DNA of 64,000 nt. Source: Ancistrus triradiatus (taxonomy: Eukaryota; Chordata; Actinopteri; Siluriformes; Loricariidae). Of this stretch, positions 1 to 12,599 are shown in pieces. The notes beneath the pieces were generated by a model. It made no database searches and had not been told where the DNA came from. It saw only the letters and a program-made list of their open reading frames with translations. The translations under genes and the position numbers were made by a program. Position 1 is the stretch's first letter, and every line of letters begins with the position of its first letter. Location: assembly GCA_025084515.1 (NCBI GenBank), contig JAJAGP010000275.1, forward strand, positions 444,001 to 508,000, in the 5' to 3' direction.

Positions 1-864
1 GATGCAAATTTTGGCAACTTCTATTCACAGAGGTCCAGTTGTTGTTTAGCCGGCTTGGTGTTTTCTGTGTTTGATATAGTCTGAGTTATAAGCGTACGAG
101 AGCTTTCTAACAGTCAGCACAGCACCTTTCAACCATACAGGCACAATTGGCTTTGTGTGAGGGAGGGGAGGCCAGATGTTGCAATGGCTACCCAGTCCAA
201 TGAAGTGTGCACTAACAGGATAAGTGTGGTTAAAACATGGAGAAAAAATTTGTGTTATTGCAGTCATTGTCTTTAAATTGTCTTGTATTGTTTTCTTGTT
301 TTTATTTTATTGATTGTTATAAGATGTTGTACATTCTTATATTGATTAAGTACGTCTAATTCAACAGTCTTTGTGTCTAAAAGGTGCTTTACAAAAGTTA
401 TGACTATTACTGTTGTTGTCGTTGCTGTACTTAATATGGAAGCCTCATTGCAGAATCTGACAAAAAGTGAAGACGAAGAAGCATTTAACACTTTCACTAT
501 CGTCTAATTCCGTCATATGCAGCTGTTAATTCTTTAAGTTAATAACACACCATGCAGCACTGATTTTATTTAATCCACATAACAGATGCTTTTGAAATGA
601 ATGCAGCCTAAAAAGAAATGCAGAGGATAAAAGCAGGTACTTTGGCTAAAACCTAAATAAATGAGGAGTTGTCACTGATGTTACCTGAACTTACCTGATG
701 AAGAGAGGATCATCCGACTCCTGCTGACTCATCAGATTTTATCCATACGTCAAAATATTCCAGGTCAAACTGTAGGGAGAGTAGGAGTTGTAACTTCTCC
801 AGACTGCGACTGCTTCTGCTCTGCTTAACAAGAGCGGCACACAAAACCAGCAGTCTGACTCACT

Positions 865-902
<38 letters not shown>

Positions 903-1616
903 CTGCTGCTTGGACCATTGACAAAAAGGGCGGGATTTACCCAGGCACTCGGGCAAAAAAATTATTTTAGGAGCACTTTTCAGCAGCTTTGTCCCTGTTG
1001 GCCATCCAGAAAAAACACCAGATTTGTAGTTAACAAAGTTTGGGAACCTCTGTTTAGTATTTTCTATATATTATATTATATGGCCACATTTTCTGCACTA
1101 ACAGTGTTCCATACATTAAGACACAGAGCTCATAATGTACCTAAGATCCTCTGCAGAATTTGGGACCCTTTTTGTGCAGTGAATGGGCTCTTAATGACGT
1201 TAGCTGTTCTTGACTACTAATTACTGCATTTGATTATGAGTTCAGCTGAGCAAGACATAAACGTCCAACAGCGACTTTTAACTGGAATTCCTGCGAAACG
1301 AATATGCAAATGTGTAATTGTGTATGAATGAAACACAGCTCTTCACAGAAGTCAGTTCTCCATTTCAAAGCATTAAGAATAGAATTTAAACCTAAAGCTT
1401 TAGTATTGGTTCCACACTCATTTATCCGTATCATGTTTGCATCTCTGAGACAAAAACTAGCTAACCATAAAAAAACCTTCCCAATGCGTAAGCATGTTAC
1501 AGATAATTTACCAAAACATTATAATAAAATAAAAGATATAGTAACACGTTTAGTTCACATCATTATAATACCTCAGGAACACGATGGATTATTTAGCAGT
1601 TAAGTCAATGCTAAAT
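1..1616. other. No gene recognised
   Basis: No ORF here has a recognisable family, splice-site pattern or length that supports a gene. The stretch contains a CA microsatellite at about 868-901 and ordinary AT-rich sequence. A TGCTGACTCATCA motif at 722-734 resembles an AP-1/Maf site, but there is no gene context for it. Confidence 0.6.
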
Positions 1617-2570
1617 CAGTTTAGCTAGTATTCATGTCAATATGTAATGTATAAGTTAACTTACTTAGTATTTTTGTTATCATATAAAGTATATTTGACT
1701 GCTAAGTTCATTTGGCTAATGTTTTTGTTACTGTATTTAAAAATAAGTCAATATTATGTTCGTTGATAATGTTTATGTTACTGTATGAAGTTTAAGGCAA
1801 TGCTAAGTCAGTTTAACTAACATTTTTGTTGCTATATAAAGTATATTTGAATGCTGAGTTCGTTTAGCTAACGTTTTTGTTGCAATATAAAGTATAAGTC
1901 AAAGATAAACTAAGGTTTTTGTTGTTATATCAAGTATATTTGACTGCTATAAGTTCGTTTAGCTAATGTTTTTGTTGCTATATAAAGTACATTTGAATGC
2001 TAATGCTAAGGTCATTTAGCTAACATTTTTGTTGCTATATACAGTAAAGTGTATTTAAATGCTAATGCTACGTTCGTTTAGCTAACGGTGTTGTTGCTAT
2101 ATAAAGTGTATTTAAATGCTAATGCTAAGTTCGCTTAGCTAACGTGTTTGTTACTATATAAAGTACATTTCAATGTTAATGCAAGTTAGCTTAGCTAACG
2201 TTTTGTTGCTATATAAGTTATGTTTGAATGCTAATGCTACGTTTGTTTAGCTAACGTTTTTGTTGCTATATAAAGTATATTTCAGTTCTAAGTTTAAGCT
2301 AATGTTTTTGTTACTATATGAAGTATAAGTCAATGCTAAGTCAGTTTAACTAACATTTTTGTCACTATATAAAGTAGCCTATATTTGAATGCTGAGCTCG
2401 TTTAGCTAACGTTTTTGTTGCAATATAAAGTATAAGGCAAAGATAATCTAAGGTTTTTGTTGATATATATATATAATATATATATATATGAATGTTAATG
2501 CTAAATTCGTTTAGCTAACGTTGATATATATATATATCAACGTTAGCTAAACGAATTTAGCATTAACATT

Positions 2571-2610
<40 letters not shown>

Positions 2611-2960
2611 ATTTAAATGTTAATGCTAAATTCGTTTAGCTAACGTTTGTGTTGTTATATCAAGTATATTTGACTGCTATAAGTTCGTTTACCTAATGTT
2701 TTTGTTGCTATATAAAGTGTATTTAAATGCTAATGCTAAGTTCGCTTAGCTAACGTGTTTGTTACTATATAAAGTACATTTCAATGTTAATGCAAGTTAG
2801 CTTAGCTAACGTTTTGTTGCTATATAAGTTATGTTTGAATGCTAATGCTACGTTTGTTTAGCTAACGTTTTTGTTGCTATATGAAGTATAATTCAATGAC
2901 AAGTCAGTTTAGCCAGTGTTTGTGTTGCTATATAATATAGCCTAATAGTCAATAAGTTTG
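1617..2960. repeat. Degenerate minisatellite with ~45-60 bp units
   Basis: About 25 imperfect tandem units share a core reading 'ttagctaacg', then 'tttttgttgctatataaagta', then a variable part with 'gaatgctaatgctaagttcg'. Unit length varies from about 43 to 60 bp. The array includes a long near-identical internal duplication (2091-2270 versus 2702-2881) and an inverted unit that makes a large palindrome at 2489-2572. AT dinucleotide runs at 2462-2489 and 2573-2606 flank the palindrome. No coding potential is seen. Confidence 0.9.
2489..2572. repeat. 84-bp perfect palindrome inside the minisatellite
   Basis: The centre is between 2530 and 2531 and every base from 2489 to 2530 pairs with 2531 to 2572. 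The arms are a minisatellite unit and its reverse complement, joined by an alternating TA centre. Beyond the arms the flanks are alternating AT, so a cruciform could extend further with mismatches. Confidence 0.95.
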
Positions 2961-5900
2961 TTTAGTTAGTGTTTGGTAACTTGCTTGACATGAATTTGGA
3001 AGATCACTTGTCGTTCTTTAGTTTGTACGTACATTTTGAACAGGGTTCATTATGCTCCTGTGCAGGTGGTTGCTTTTTCTTTAAGATTAATATGGTGTCT
3101 TAATAACAAATTTGCTCGTATATACACACAAAACCTTGGATTATTGCAAGTAAATTGCTCAAAGCTTAATTAGAGCTTGCTTCATCAAGTCTGTAATTAC
3201 AGCCACATGCTAATCAACAAGTTGCAGAAGTCTGCAGAAAGATTAATCCTTGTAATATAATTAATCTGAATTTATTTGGGGCAGCTTGTCCATGTTTAAT
3301 CATTGACCCCCTCTGTCTGACAGAGAATCTTTTGGTTAACTTATAAAGAATCAATCGAAACTCAGTAGCAGGCTGCTCGTTGTGCACTGAGCAGGACAGA
3401 AGCAAGCAGACACAAGCCTACAAGTGTAGGAGTTGCTTCAACGCCATTTATAGGCTAAAGCACTCTTGTTGATGTAAGAGAATTTAGCAGGTCAGTGAAC
3501 CTCCCGCTATGAATCAGCTTTCAGATCCGCGAACTGTGTGTATTATACTTTACAGCTTGTCGCTTGGTCAAAAATATCAGGTCAGAGGTTGGAAGAGTAA
3601 CACCACTGTGTCAGAAGATACAAATTCTTTTGGAATGTGTTTAAATTCCCCAGTGTCCTTCCTTTGTTTTTGTCCCTCTGTCCGTAGACCTTCTTGCGAT
3701 GCAAATGCTATCGTTCAAGCATGGCAGCTATTTGCGCTGTCGTTTTTGGAAAAGGTTCAGACGTACGTCCCCAGAGGAAGGCCAGATTACATTTTAGGCT
3801 TTTCTCTCTATGCGTTTTACTTTTCCACCATTCGTCTTTTTTTGTCCTTTTTTCCTCCTGCCCTTCTTCTCTCTCGATTTTAAAATATCCCTCCACGTGT
3901 CTCTTCTGGTTTGCACTCTCCAGGTTCATAAGTTTGTCCAGTCACTGATTTTTAATATTAATAAACAATACACAGATGCAAATGTATTCTTTTATAATGT
4001 AAATGTAAATGTGCCTCTGTATGCAGAAACCGCCGGCATTCAGCCTGCGTTGAGCCAAAATGGAAACCAGAACTGTTAGCTTATCGTAGAAATGTTTATT
4101 AATCTCAGGATTGATGGATGTTCTGAGGCTGAGGTCTCCAAAGCACCACTCTATAATGAGCGCTGGGACAACAAACAGTACGTACTGGAGTTTTGAACGC
4201 TGCAGTTCACGCGAGCAGCAGACGTGGAACGCTTTCATGGGTTTTCCCACATTGCTCAACAATGAGCTGTATCCCTGATCTGATTTTCATGTTTTGGTCC
4301 TCGCTGTCGCTTAGAGGAATATTTTTATAACCTAACATCTATCTAGTAGATCTGTACCGTAAACAATCAGTTTGACTTTGACAGGAGAACAGAAACTCTC
4401 TTGGAATGGATGCATGAGGGCAATTTTTTGGGGGCAAACAATCAATATTTATGAAAAACACATTTTGTGTGGAGCAGAGGAAATTCACCAGGCCACCACG
4501 CTGGGTATGAGTCCAGACGGTGGCGTTCTGGCCAGGATGGGCATCATAACGAAACATAATTGGTACTGGATCCTATCACCATGCCATCCCAATTAATTAA
4601 TTACTTAATTAATTAAAACATACACACAACGGTGCCAATGCCTTCCAGCTGGGTCAAGGTCGACCCCTAGGTAGCACTGCAAAGAGCTGGCATCACCTCC
4701 AGGTCACACCTATGCCTGCCATAAGGGATAGGCACCAACGCCCTGCCACCCCTGACTAGGATAAATGAGAAAATACACCGGAATAAAAAAACTTGCTGAA
4801 TTAAATTAGGAATTTTTTTCAGCTTTGAATTCTTCACTAACCGTCAGACATTGGCATCTAGGATTGGTTGGTATTTCCAGTACTATGAATAATACCATCA
4901 ATGTGCTGTCAAAAAGTAAAAATTTTGTTTCTACTTGACTACAAATTCAACATTACAAATACATATTTCTTCTTGCAACTCCGAGGGTTTTGGTTTGCAT
5001 ACCTGACCAGTCCTGCTTCATTAGAGTCAATTATTTGTATTTTTATGTTCTTAGTCAGATGCTCAGAGGAGCACATGAATGATTATATGCCCTGACAATC
5101 TTTAATGGTCACCGAATTTATGAAGCTGTGGAATTGTCTCCATCTGACTTGAATTATGGTCAAACAAAAGCCAATTACTGGGGAACATGTCCAAGGTTTT
5201 GTGGATTGAATCCGTAGAGGATTTGTTTATTCAACAGTTACATAAAGCCATGCGTTTTTTCTCTTGGCTCTGCGTTCGTCGTGGTTTGTTTTCGGATCAG
5301 TAATTGGGACGGCCCGTGAGAAAGTTGCTGCTGACTGGTGGCCATAAGGCTTGTGCCTCTGCACCCGCTCCGTGTTTAGACTACACCAGCATCCCCTTTG
5401 TACAGATATGGATCATGGTGTCATTTCCTGAGCCTGATGAGAGAGTCGTTACTGTAACGAAAGAGGAAAACAAAGAGTCAAATTATGAGAGGACACTGGG
5501 GGGGGGGCTGTGTTTGGTGGAAACACTGAGCCTGTGTTCTCACATGGTGCTCCATGCCTCTTGGCCCATGTGACTGCTACTGTGCATCTGGTTCAAAGCC
5601 GGCTTCGGATTGATGGACGACGGTTCTTTTCGGACTGGGTTGGGCTTGCGGTCTGAACGCTTCCTGCATATGTGCAGGAACCGCACAGGGAGGGTTTGAG
5701 AGGCTCTGCGATTGCTAAAGCATGGGTTGAAGGAAACAAGTTAAAAAAAAGTTTCGTCAGATTGTACTGTCTGTCACTTGAAACCACTTCAGTGTTTACT
5801 GCACCCGAACAAGAGGAACTCTCCTCTTCAGTTCAGCCCAAGCATTCACTGGGGTTCAGCTTAGGGTACGGGGACGATCGTGCCAAAAACTGTACTGATT

Positions 5901-7900
5901 ATGTGAAGTTTTGGGTCTTTCCCTGCTTCCCGGTGATAAGATCAAATCATGACACAGCTGTAGTTTCTTGGTAGAGGGAGGCAGATTTTTCAATCTCCTT
6001 GTACATCGTGGAGTTCAAGATGCCATGTATAATAAAGGTTTTCGGTGTATTTGGAGGACAACCAGCCACGTCATCACAGATCCTCCACTGCTTAACCGTT
6101 CACATTTTCTGTTGAAAAAACAACAGAACAAGAGAACCAGGTTCCATTTTCAAGGGCACATGTTGGTTCATTGTGGATTTAGCTACATTCTTGTTTGTTT
6201 TTATTAGACAGTTATCTACTTTGCCACGTTTTCGGTTGTGTAGACATGATTGGCAGTGCCACGACTGTGCCCAAGCCCTGCAATGGACTGCCAACTCATC
6301 TAGGCCATGCTATTTTTAAAGGCCAACACACTTTGGTCTTGTTTTATTTGTGTATTTTCCAAACTTCTCCACATCGATAAGGGAATTTGAAACTCATATT
6401 CATACCCCAGTAAAACCACAAGCCATGGATGACCACTCAAAGAGTTTCCAAACACACATTTGTGTGAATACAGGAGCCTATTCCAGAGCCATGCCAACAT
6501 TCCTTAGTGTGGCACGTGGTTTTGTTGTTTATTCCAAATAAATCTACTTGAATTAATAATTAGATATCCCTCCTGTTTACAGTGAAAGATTAATCCAACC
6601 ACAAAGGCATTTCTAACCCATTTGCTGACTCTTAACTAAATCTAAAACATAAACAGGCCTGTTATTACCATTCCTGTAATTCTTCGACTCAACGCTCAAT
6701 GTGCAACTGTGATTTCTGCTCCGCTTCAGTTTCCACGCTGTGCAATAACAGCTTATTTAAGGGGGTCATTATTATGAATCATTAGCTCGCTGAAAATCTG
6801 AGCAGACGTGTTTTTATAAAGCGGCTTCTCGATCCACGTTTCCTTCGGCATGCTCAGTATGGCATGAGGACGTGTTGTGAAATTTCCAAGAAATCATAAC
6901 TAACAGTCAACCAGTGACAGACATTTAGACACACGATTACTGTTTTGCGTACCACACCGTGAATTTCCACTCCAAAAAAAAAAGCAAATATTTGTCATTG
7001 TCACGCCAAGATGCACTTCCAGAATGAGCCAGAGCTCCTATTCAGAGTCCATTAGTAGCTGAAAAGCAGCGTTCGCCCGGCTTATGAAAGCCAGATGTTG
7101 CCATTTGAGACGGAAAGTGGTAAAACGGGTCGACGTGGGAAGGGTGGGGACAGGGAGAGAACCGAAGACTACGTAGCACTAAAAACCCGAAACCAAAAAT
7201 AGACGCTTTTCGCTGCGGTTTCTACGATTCGCTGAGGTCAACAAATGCTCACGAGAAGCCAATCCTCATTGTGTCTTCACCTGCTCCCTCCCCGGGCTTC
7301 CTGAAGTCCTGTGTCGCTAATTAACATCCTGTGAGGAACAGGCCCTCCTCGCACGGAGGGGCGCTCTGAGACGGGGTGGAGGTGATACCCGAGGAATGTG
7401 TTTGGACTGCGTTCCCGTTTCCGTGAATTCTGGCCCGTCAGGAAGCGTGGCTCGGTCTGCGGACAATAGACAATAGGGAAACTGAAGGCTTACTGGTGTA
7501 GGAAAAGTAGCGCGTGCTCGGGAGCTCAGGAGTCATGACCGGCGCCTGCACAAGTGGATAAAAATAACAAAAAAGGCCTGCTTTTACTTCTTCTCTTGCA
7601 TAAGGGATGTGCTCAAAGAGTCTCCAGCAGCCTCTCAGATCGTTATCGCGGACGTTCCTTTAAACGTGAAGGTAGCGGGCATGCAGGCTGGAATTTCAAG
7701 AAGCCACTTACCCTGCGGACGAAGCCAAGCCTCGGGTCCTGTAAGACGACTCGAAAGGACGGATTACACTCTTGGGTACCCCTGTTATCTAGATTAAATA
7801 AATTCCTGCACCGTTGAAGAGCAAAAACTTTGCTCTGGTGGATCTGGGATTTGAACTTTGCTTTGCACGCCTGGCCAGTCTGAGGCCAGTCTTGTGCCTG
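2961..7900. other. Gene-poor stretch, no gene recognised
   Basis: Several ORFs of 60-120 codons occur, but none resembles a known protein and none joins into a spliced gene. Fragments of common fish interspersed repeats are visible near 4620-4780 and 6270-6310. A GC-richer block at about 7050-7550 could be regulatory, but I see no exon in it. Confidence 0.5.
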
Positions 7901-7924
7901 AACTTACATTTCTTAATCTCATTC

Positions 7925-8175
7925 CTGCATGGCTCAGTGGCACAGTGACTGGCCCACTTGCCTGACAGCAAGTCCTGGATTTGGGTGTGCAGTTTGCATG
8001 TTCTCCCTGTGTCAGCATGACTTTCACATGCATCAGATCCCTGAACTGGATGAAGTGAACGTGGCTGTGTTTAAGAAAGGTTTTTTCCCTGCCACTGCGT
8101 CAGTGACAAATAATCCAGTCTTGCGATAGACAGGTATCCTATCCAGAGACCTGGCGACCCTCACCAGGAGAAGCG
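7925..8175 (+). repeat. SINE-like interspersed repeat fragment
   Basis: The order 'ggctcagtggcacagtg', 'cctgacagcaagtcctgg', 'gtttgcatgttctccctgtg' matches the core of a tRNA-related interspersed repeat very common in teleost genomes. The copy is degenerate and has no coding potential. The assignment is from memory of the consensus, not a search. Confidence 0.65.
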
Positions 8176-10600
8176 GGCTCAAAACCACGAAGAAAAATCT
8201 GATTACTCAGTGACTGTCTGTCTAAACTCGACTGGGATAATGTTCAGGACCTAAAACTGTCACTTCGCCCACGCCAGGCCCTGAGTACAGAAAATGATGG
8301 CTTACATCATCTAAACAAACATAGCGGTGAAATCTTAGAGTAATCACCGCTGATCTGTGGAAGGAGGAATCTTAATGCTCGCCTACATGCCCCAGCAGTG
8401 CCCACTGGGCAGGTCAGGTGTCCATGCAGGATACATGCCCGTCTACGCCTTGTGAGTACACAGCAGATCCTGAAGGCATGGAATATGAAAGTCCAGACTC
8501 CTACTAAAAGAGGATGCTTTGCTTTTTTTGGTTTGTTCTACCAGTATTTATCCTGGTCAAGGTCGCAGGAGAGGGTTCCAGGGTTGCCAGAGTCATGCAG
8601 CATGAGGGGATGATCCCCCATCAGACGTCTCCTTCCTCAAACGGTGTGACCCAACCTGGACCTTACAAAAACCTGTCAATCATTATCTGGTAACACACAG
8701 ATGTTTCATGATGTTTCACTGTTTTGGTGTCAGCACGTTCCTCCAGATCTTTCCCCACACACACCACACAGGACAGAGAAAGTCCAACTCTCCGAACGTA
8801 CACAAGCCCTCGCTGTTAGACGTGCGGCCAAGCGTCTGAGGCTGCGCGGCCTCGTTCCCAGCCACCGCTCTCCAGAACATTCCACGGTCAAGGGCAGGAG
8901 AGGGGAAGCACAGAAAGCCTTATACAGCCACGCTCATGAGTGTTTACTTACGCTGCCAGATTTTTAACACGCGCGCACACACACACATGCACACTGCTGC
9001 GTTTATTCCTGACTCGAATGTTAATCAGGGACTTCTAAAATGTATTCGCATACTGTTGTTTGCACGATCGTAAATCACCTGAATGCACAAACGGCATTAA
9101 AACTTTTCGTCATCAGGTTTTTGCATAGCTTGTGCAACTTCTTTTATTAGCAGACGCTTTTGTGGAGACACGGATACCATCGTGCGAGGTACAATTCGGG
9201 CAATTATGGCGTAAGGGTCTTGAAAAGTGTCGCCACATTCCATCAACACGCACACACACACACACAGATAGAACCAACAAAAACACCTTTTAAATAAAGT
9301 TGCAAGAGGTCAAATGTGTGAAACACAGACCGAGTGTACAGAGCTAGGTTACACGCTTTGAACCTCTTGCCTGAACTCCCTCACTGCTTACGAAAAACAC
9401 CGTCCTCCACCCGGCTGAGCTCCCGTAATAGCCTGTACTTAAGCTGTTCATTTTACTCTCACCCAAATCACGCTTGCTTTCGCTTAGCCGTGACGTGTTT
9501 TCCAAACGTTTCCCAACGCCGCCCACAGAGCTTTATCTGTAAACCAGGGCCAGAGCTGCAATTAACAGATAAACCGCAACGTTTTGGTTTTAAATCAGGG
9601 TGTTCATGTTAACTTTTTTTGAAGATGTGGATGAGGATTCTCACTCCCAAGGAGTTATAAAAACTGTTCAAAAGTAGATCACCTTAAGTCATGTTTGGAT
9701 TTGTTGGTTTGGCAATGCTACAATGACTGAATATAACACATCGACGATTGGACCCAAAACTTGGATTTGTCGCTCCACAATTTCTCTGATCTTCATTCCA
9801 ATCTTTGTCAGCTTTATCATGTTTAGCCTTGTCACCCTGTTCTCGTTTCTAAACAGTGGTTTCTTGGCTGCTACCTTTCCAAAAAGACTATTCCAGATCA
9901 AACTGCTATTGCTCAGTTTTTTCTGGTTGTATTCTAATATGTGTAAAAATATACTGATGCGCATACCCTAAAAACCCGTACTCCGAGAGTTCACAATAAT
10001 ATCTGACTGGCATTTCCTGTGGGCTTGGCACTGAGTGGGAAAGAAAAATCCTAAGCTTTCCTTTCCTGTCTGAATTCACACTCGGATACGTTTCCTGCTT
10101 CGTCACCTCTAAGGGATCTACAACAGAACGTGAACCTCTGAACTCAAAAGCATTTCAAACGTTTTAAATCATGACGTTTGGACGCCTTTCAGGGCGTAAT
10201 TCCCAAAACCTTTACGCTGTTTATGTTGCAAAGGTCTAGTTTTGTTTGCTGCAGCTCCAGAGCTGTGACTGCAATGGTGCCTTTTGCAGGCCGGTGGCAT
10301 TTGTGTGGTCTGGCTGCTCGGGGGCTTCTTTAGACGAGCTGGAGAAAATGGAAAAGCGGGTATTTCCCACCAAATGTGAGGGACAAACCGCAGAATGGAA
10401 AAAGCAGACGAACAGGACTGTGGCTCTTACACTTTTCAGTCCTGCTTAAGAGAATTCTTGTGTTCTCCGTTAGATTTACAACGTGACGGCAGAAACGTTC
10501 CACATCACAGGTCTGAGGGTTTGAGGCGCTGAAGTTTTTGCCTGGCTCTCGGCTCCCTCTGCTGACTGAAACCTTTAATCCAGACAGACACCAACAATGC
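8176..10600. other. No gene recognised; scattered repeat pieces
   Basis: There are short CA runs near 8970 and 9247, and a fragment near 8530-8620 that looks like another SINE-type repeat tail. A segment at 9690-9970 has open frames on both strands but the translations resemble no cellular protein. It may be an old transposon remnant. Confidence 0.4.
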
Positions 10601-10611
10601 AGTGAACTCAG

Positions 10612-10617
10612 TTTATT
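10612..10617 (-). terminator. Polyadenylation signal of the endonuclease IV gene
   Basis: The minus strand reads AATAAA here, about 41 nt past the stop codon at 10658-10660. If used, the 3'UTR would be unusually short. This is inference from position only. Confidence 0.5.
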
Positions 10618-10657
10618 AAAAAGTTTACAGCTCGTCAGGTTTATCTTTTTAATCCTT

Positions 10658-12542
10658 TTAACGCTCACAAAGGGAATAGAGGAGCTCGATTTGCTCAGGA
10701 TACTCAAATCCTGGCCTGTGGGCAGAAAACACGATTTAAAAAAATCAAGCAAAACCACTTCTAATTGCACTTCTAAAAAGTAATTTTTACCGTCCAGGCG
10801 TCTCCAGGATGAGAGGCAAGTTGTCCAGTCTGGGCTCGTTGACGATGTTTCGGAACGCTTCAATCCCAATCTGTCCACGCCCTATGTCTTCGTGTCGGTC
10901 CAGATGACAGCCCAGTTTACCTAGAACAGCCAACATGGTGCTTAATGGAGCTTATGGAGCAAAGAAAAGGCAAAGCGTCCTGGATTTTCTGGTCAGGGTC
11001 GACCTCCAGACCCCCACAATTGCTGCATTTAATCGGCGCACCTTTTGAGTCGTTAAGATGAACGGCTTTCAAGTAACGCAGTCCAACCACCTGGTCAAAT
11101 TCCTCCAGAACGGACGTCACGCCTCCTTTCGCAGAAATGTCGTAACCTGCAGACACAAAGATTTTCCAAAAACCTTAAGCGCTACACTCTAGGCCTGCAT
11201 AAAAAGTCATTGAAATCATGACCGCCCACCTGCGGCGAAAGCGTGGCACGTGTCTAGGCACACCCCGACCCGTGTCTGGTCCCGAACGCGGTTGATGATG
11301 CTCTTGAGCTCGTCAAACTGTCCACCCACCGTGCTTCCCTGTCCGCTCATATTTTCGAGCACTGTTGAGAGATCAAGAACGAAACGTCTCCTAAGATGCA
11401 CGCCGGACCCTGAGCGTTACGTTAGTTCAAGATGTAGCACTACTTTACCCGTGCAGACAGCGGGTATCTGCTGGTGGGCATGGTTTATGGCTTGGGCGAT
11501 CCTCTCGATGCATTTCTCGGTGCTGGAGCCCACGGAGGCCCCGGGGTGGAAGTTAAATAGCGTGAGGCCCAAAGCGCGGCAGCGGCTCAGCTCATCGACC
11601 AGCATAGCCTGGCTCTTATCGAACACATCTGAACAAGAACCATACTTGAAAATATGTTCGTAAATGTTTTCTCAACCTTACAATTTGTCTTAGGGTGTAA
11701 GACCTGACCTGGTAAGAATCGGAATTTAAAACTATGGATAGTTTAATCATTGGAAAAAAGGCCTACAAATTCAAAACTTTAAAAGCTTTTTGACTGAAGG
11801 TCATTGTGAATGAATTAAACGTCAATGTTTGTTTGTATACTAAGTGTAACGATTGCGCATTCGGAGCATTTTCCATTAATAAAAGCTTTAGTTTCGCTGT
11901 TTTTACTATGATGCTGAATCGTTTAACACGTTTCTTTCCGAGTCGTGACTGAAGCACGTGGACATTCGTCATGGACGGACCTTCCTTGGGGGAGCCGCAG
12001 TTCATCAGGTAGGATCCATGTGGGAGAATGTGCGCGGGGTCGAAGGCATGTCGAGAGCAAGCCTCCTGGAACTTGAGCGCCGCGGTCTCATCCAGGGCTG
12101 GTCTTTGCCAAGAGCGCTGGGAGCCCAGGAACATGGCAAAACTGCGACCCCCCATGTAGATGCTCGCTTCGACTGCATTCCAAATGCCTCCTAGAAAACA
12201 CGACACGTTAGATCAGGCATTGATTTGTCATTTGTGGGAGATTCGTGAGAGATCATCTCCCGGCGCCAAAAAGACAACCCCTGCAGGCCGTGCAACGAAA
12301 TAACGTCCCCTCCAGGGCATACCAGAGCCCAAACGAACCAGGAAGGAACCAGGTTAAAACGTGTAGACTGAAATATGAAGTCTCTGACCTGCTATGGACA
12401 CGTGAGAGCCGATGTACTTCTTTAGTCCCTTGGTCTTGCGCTCGTTCTCCCGTCTTTCTGCCGATGGTTCATTTAAATCTTCAGCCTCTTCCTCTTTTAT
12501 TTTTCTCCTCTGTCTTTTCTCTGCTTTTCTCTGTGGAGCCAT
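10658..12542 (-). CDS. Endonuclease IV (Nfo/Apn1-type AP endonuclease), 7 exons, 322 aa
   Basis: Exons on the minus strand: 12542-12389, 12190-11981, 11628-11449, 11361-11230, 11146-11042, 10920-10791 and 10715-10658. All six introns are GT-AG and the reading frame is continuous. The family cuts DNA 5' to abasic sites and removes 3' blocks in base-excision repair, using three zinc ions in a TIM barrel. The protein opens with about 40 basic/acidic residues (KRQRRK, RKTKGLKK), which could be a nuclear signal. The domain then begins with KKYIGSHVSIAGG. All nine zinc ligands of E. coli Nfo have counterparts: H109 (LPHGSY), H149 (NFHPG), E184 (LENMSGQG), D218 and H221 (CLDTCHAF), H255 (HLNDSK), D268 and H270 (HLDRHEDIG) and E300 (LILETPG). 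The start at 12542 is the first ATG with a good context (aacgATGG). Bacterial contamination is excluded by the introns. Symbol left empty because fish nomenclature is uncertain to me. Confidence 0.93.
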
Positions 12543-12599
12543 CGTTCTTCGTCAAAGACCTACCGCTGACACCATCATCATCGTCCATAAGTTAATAAG

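Noticed and set aside
1617..2960. CRISPR-like repeat array
   Set aside because: Units are contiguous and degenerate, without unique spacers, in a vertebrate genome; it is a minisatellite.
9689..9971. Overlapping ORFs on both strands with membrane-like segments
   Set aside because: No recognisable domain on either strand; most likely an old transposon remnant, though I could not identify the family.
10658..12542. Endonuclease IV as bacterial contamination or a recent bacterial transfer
   Set aside because: Six spliceosomal introns with consistent phases and flanking fish repeats show a long-resident nuclear gene.
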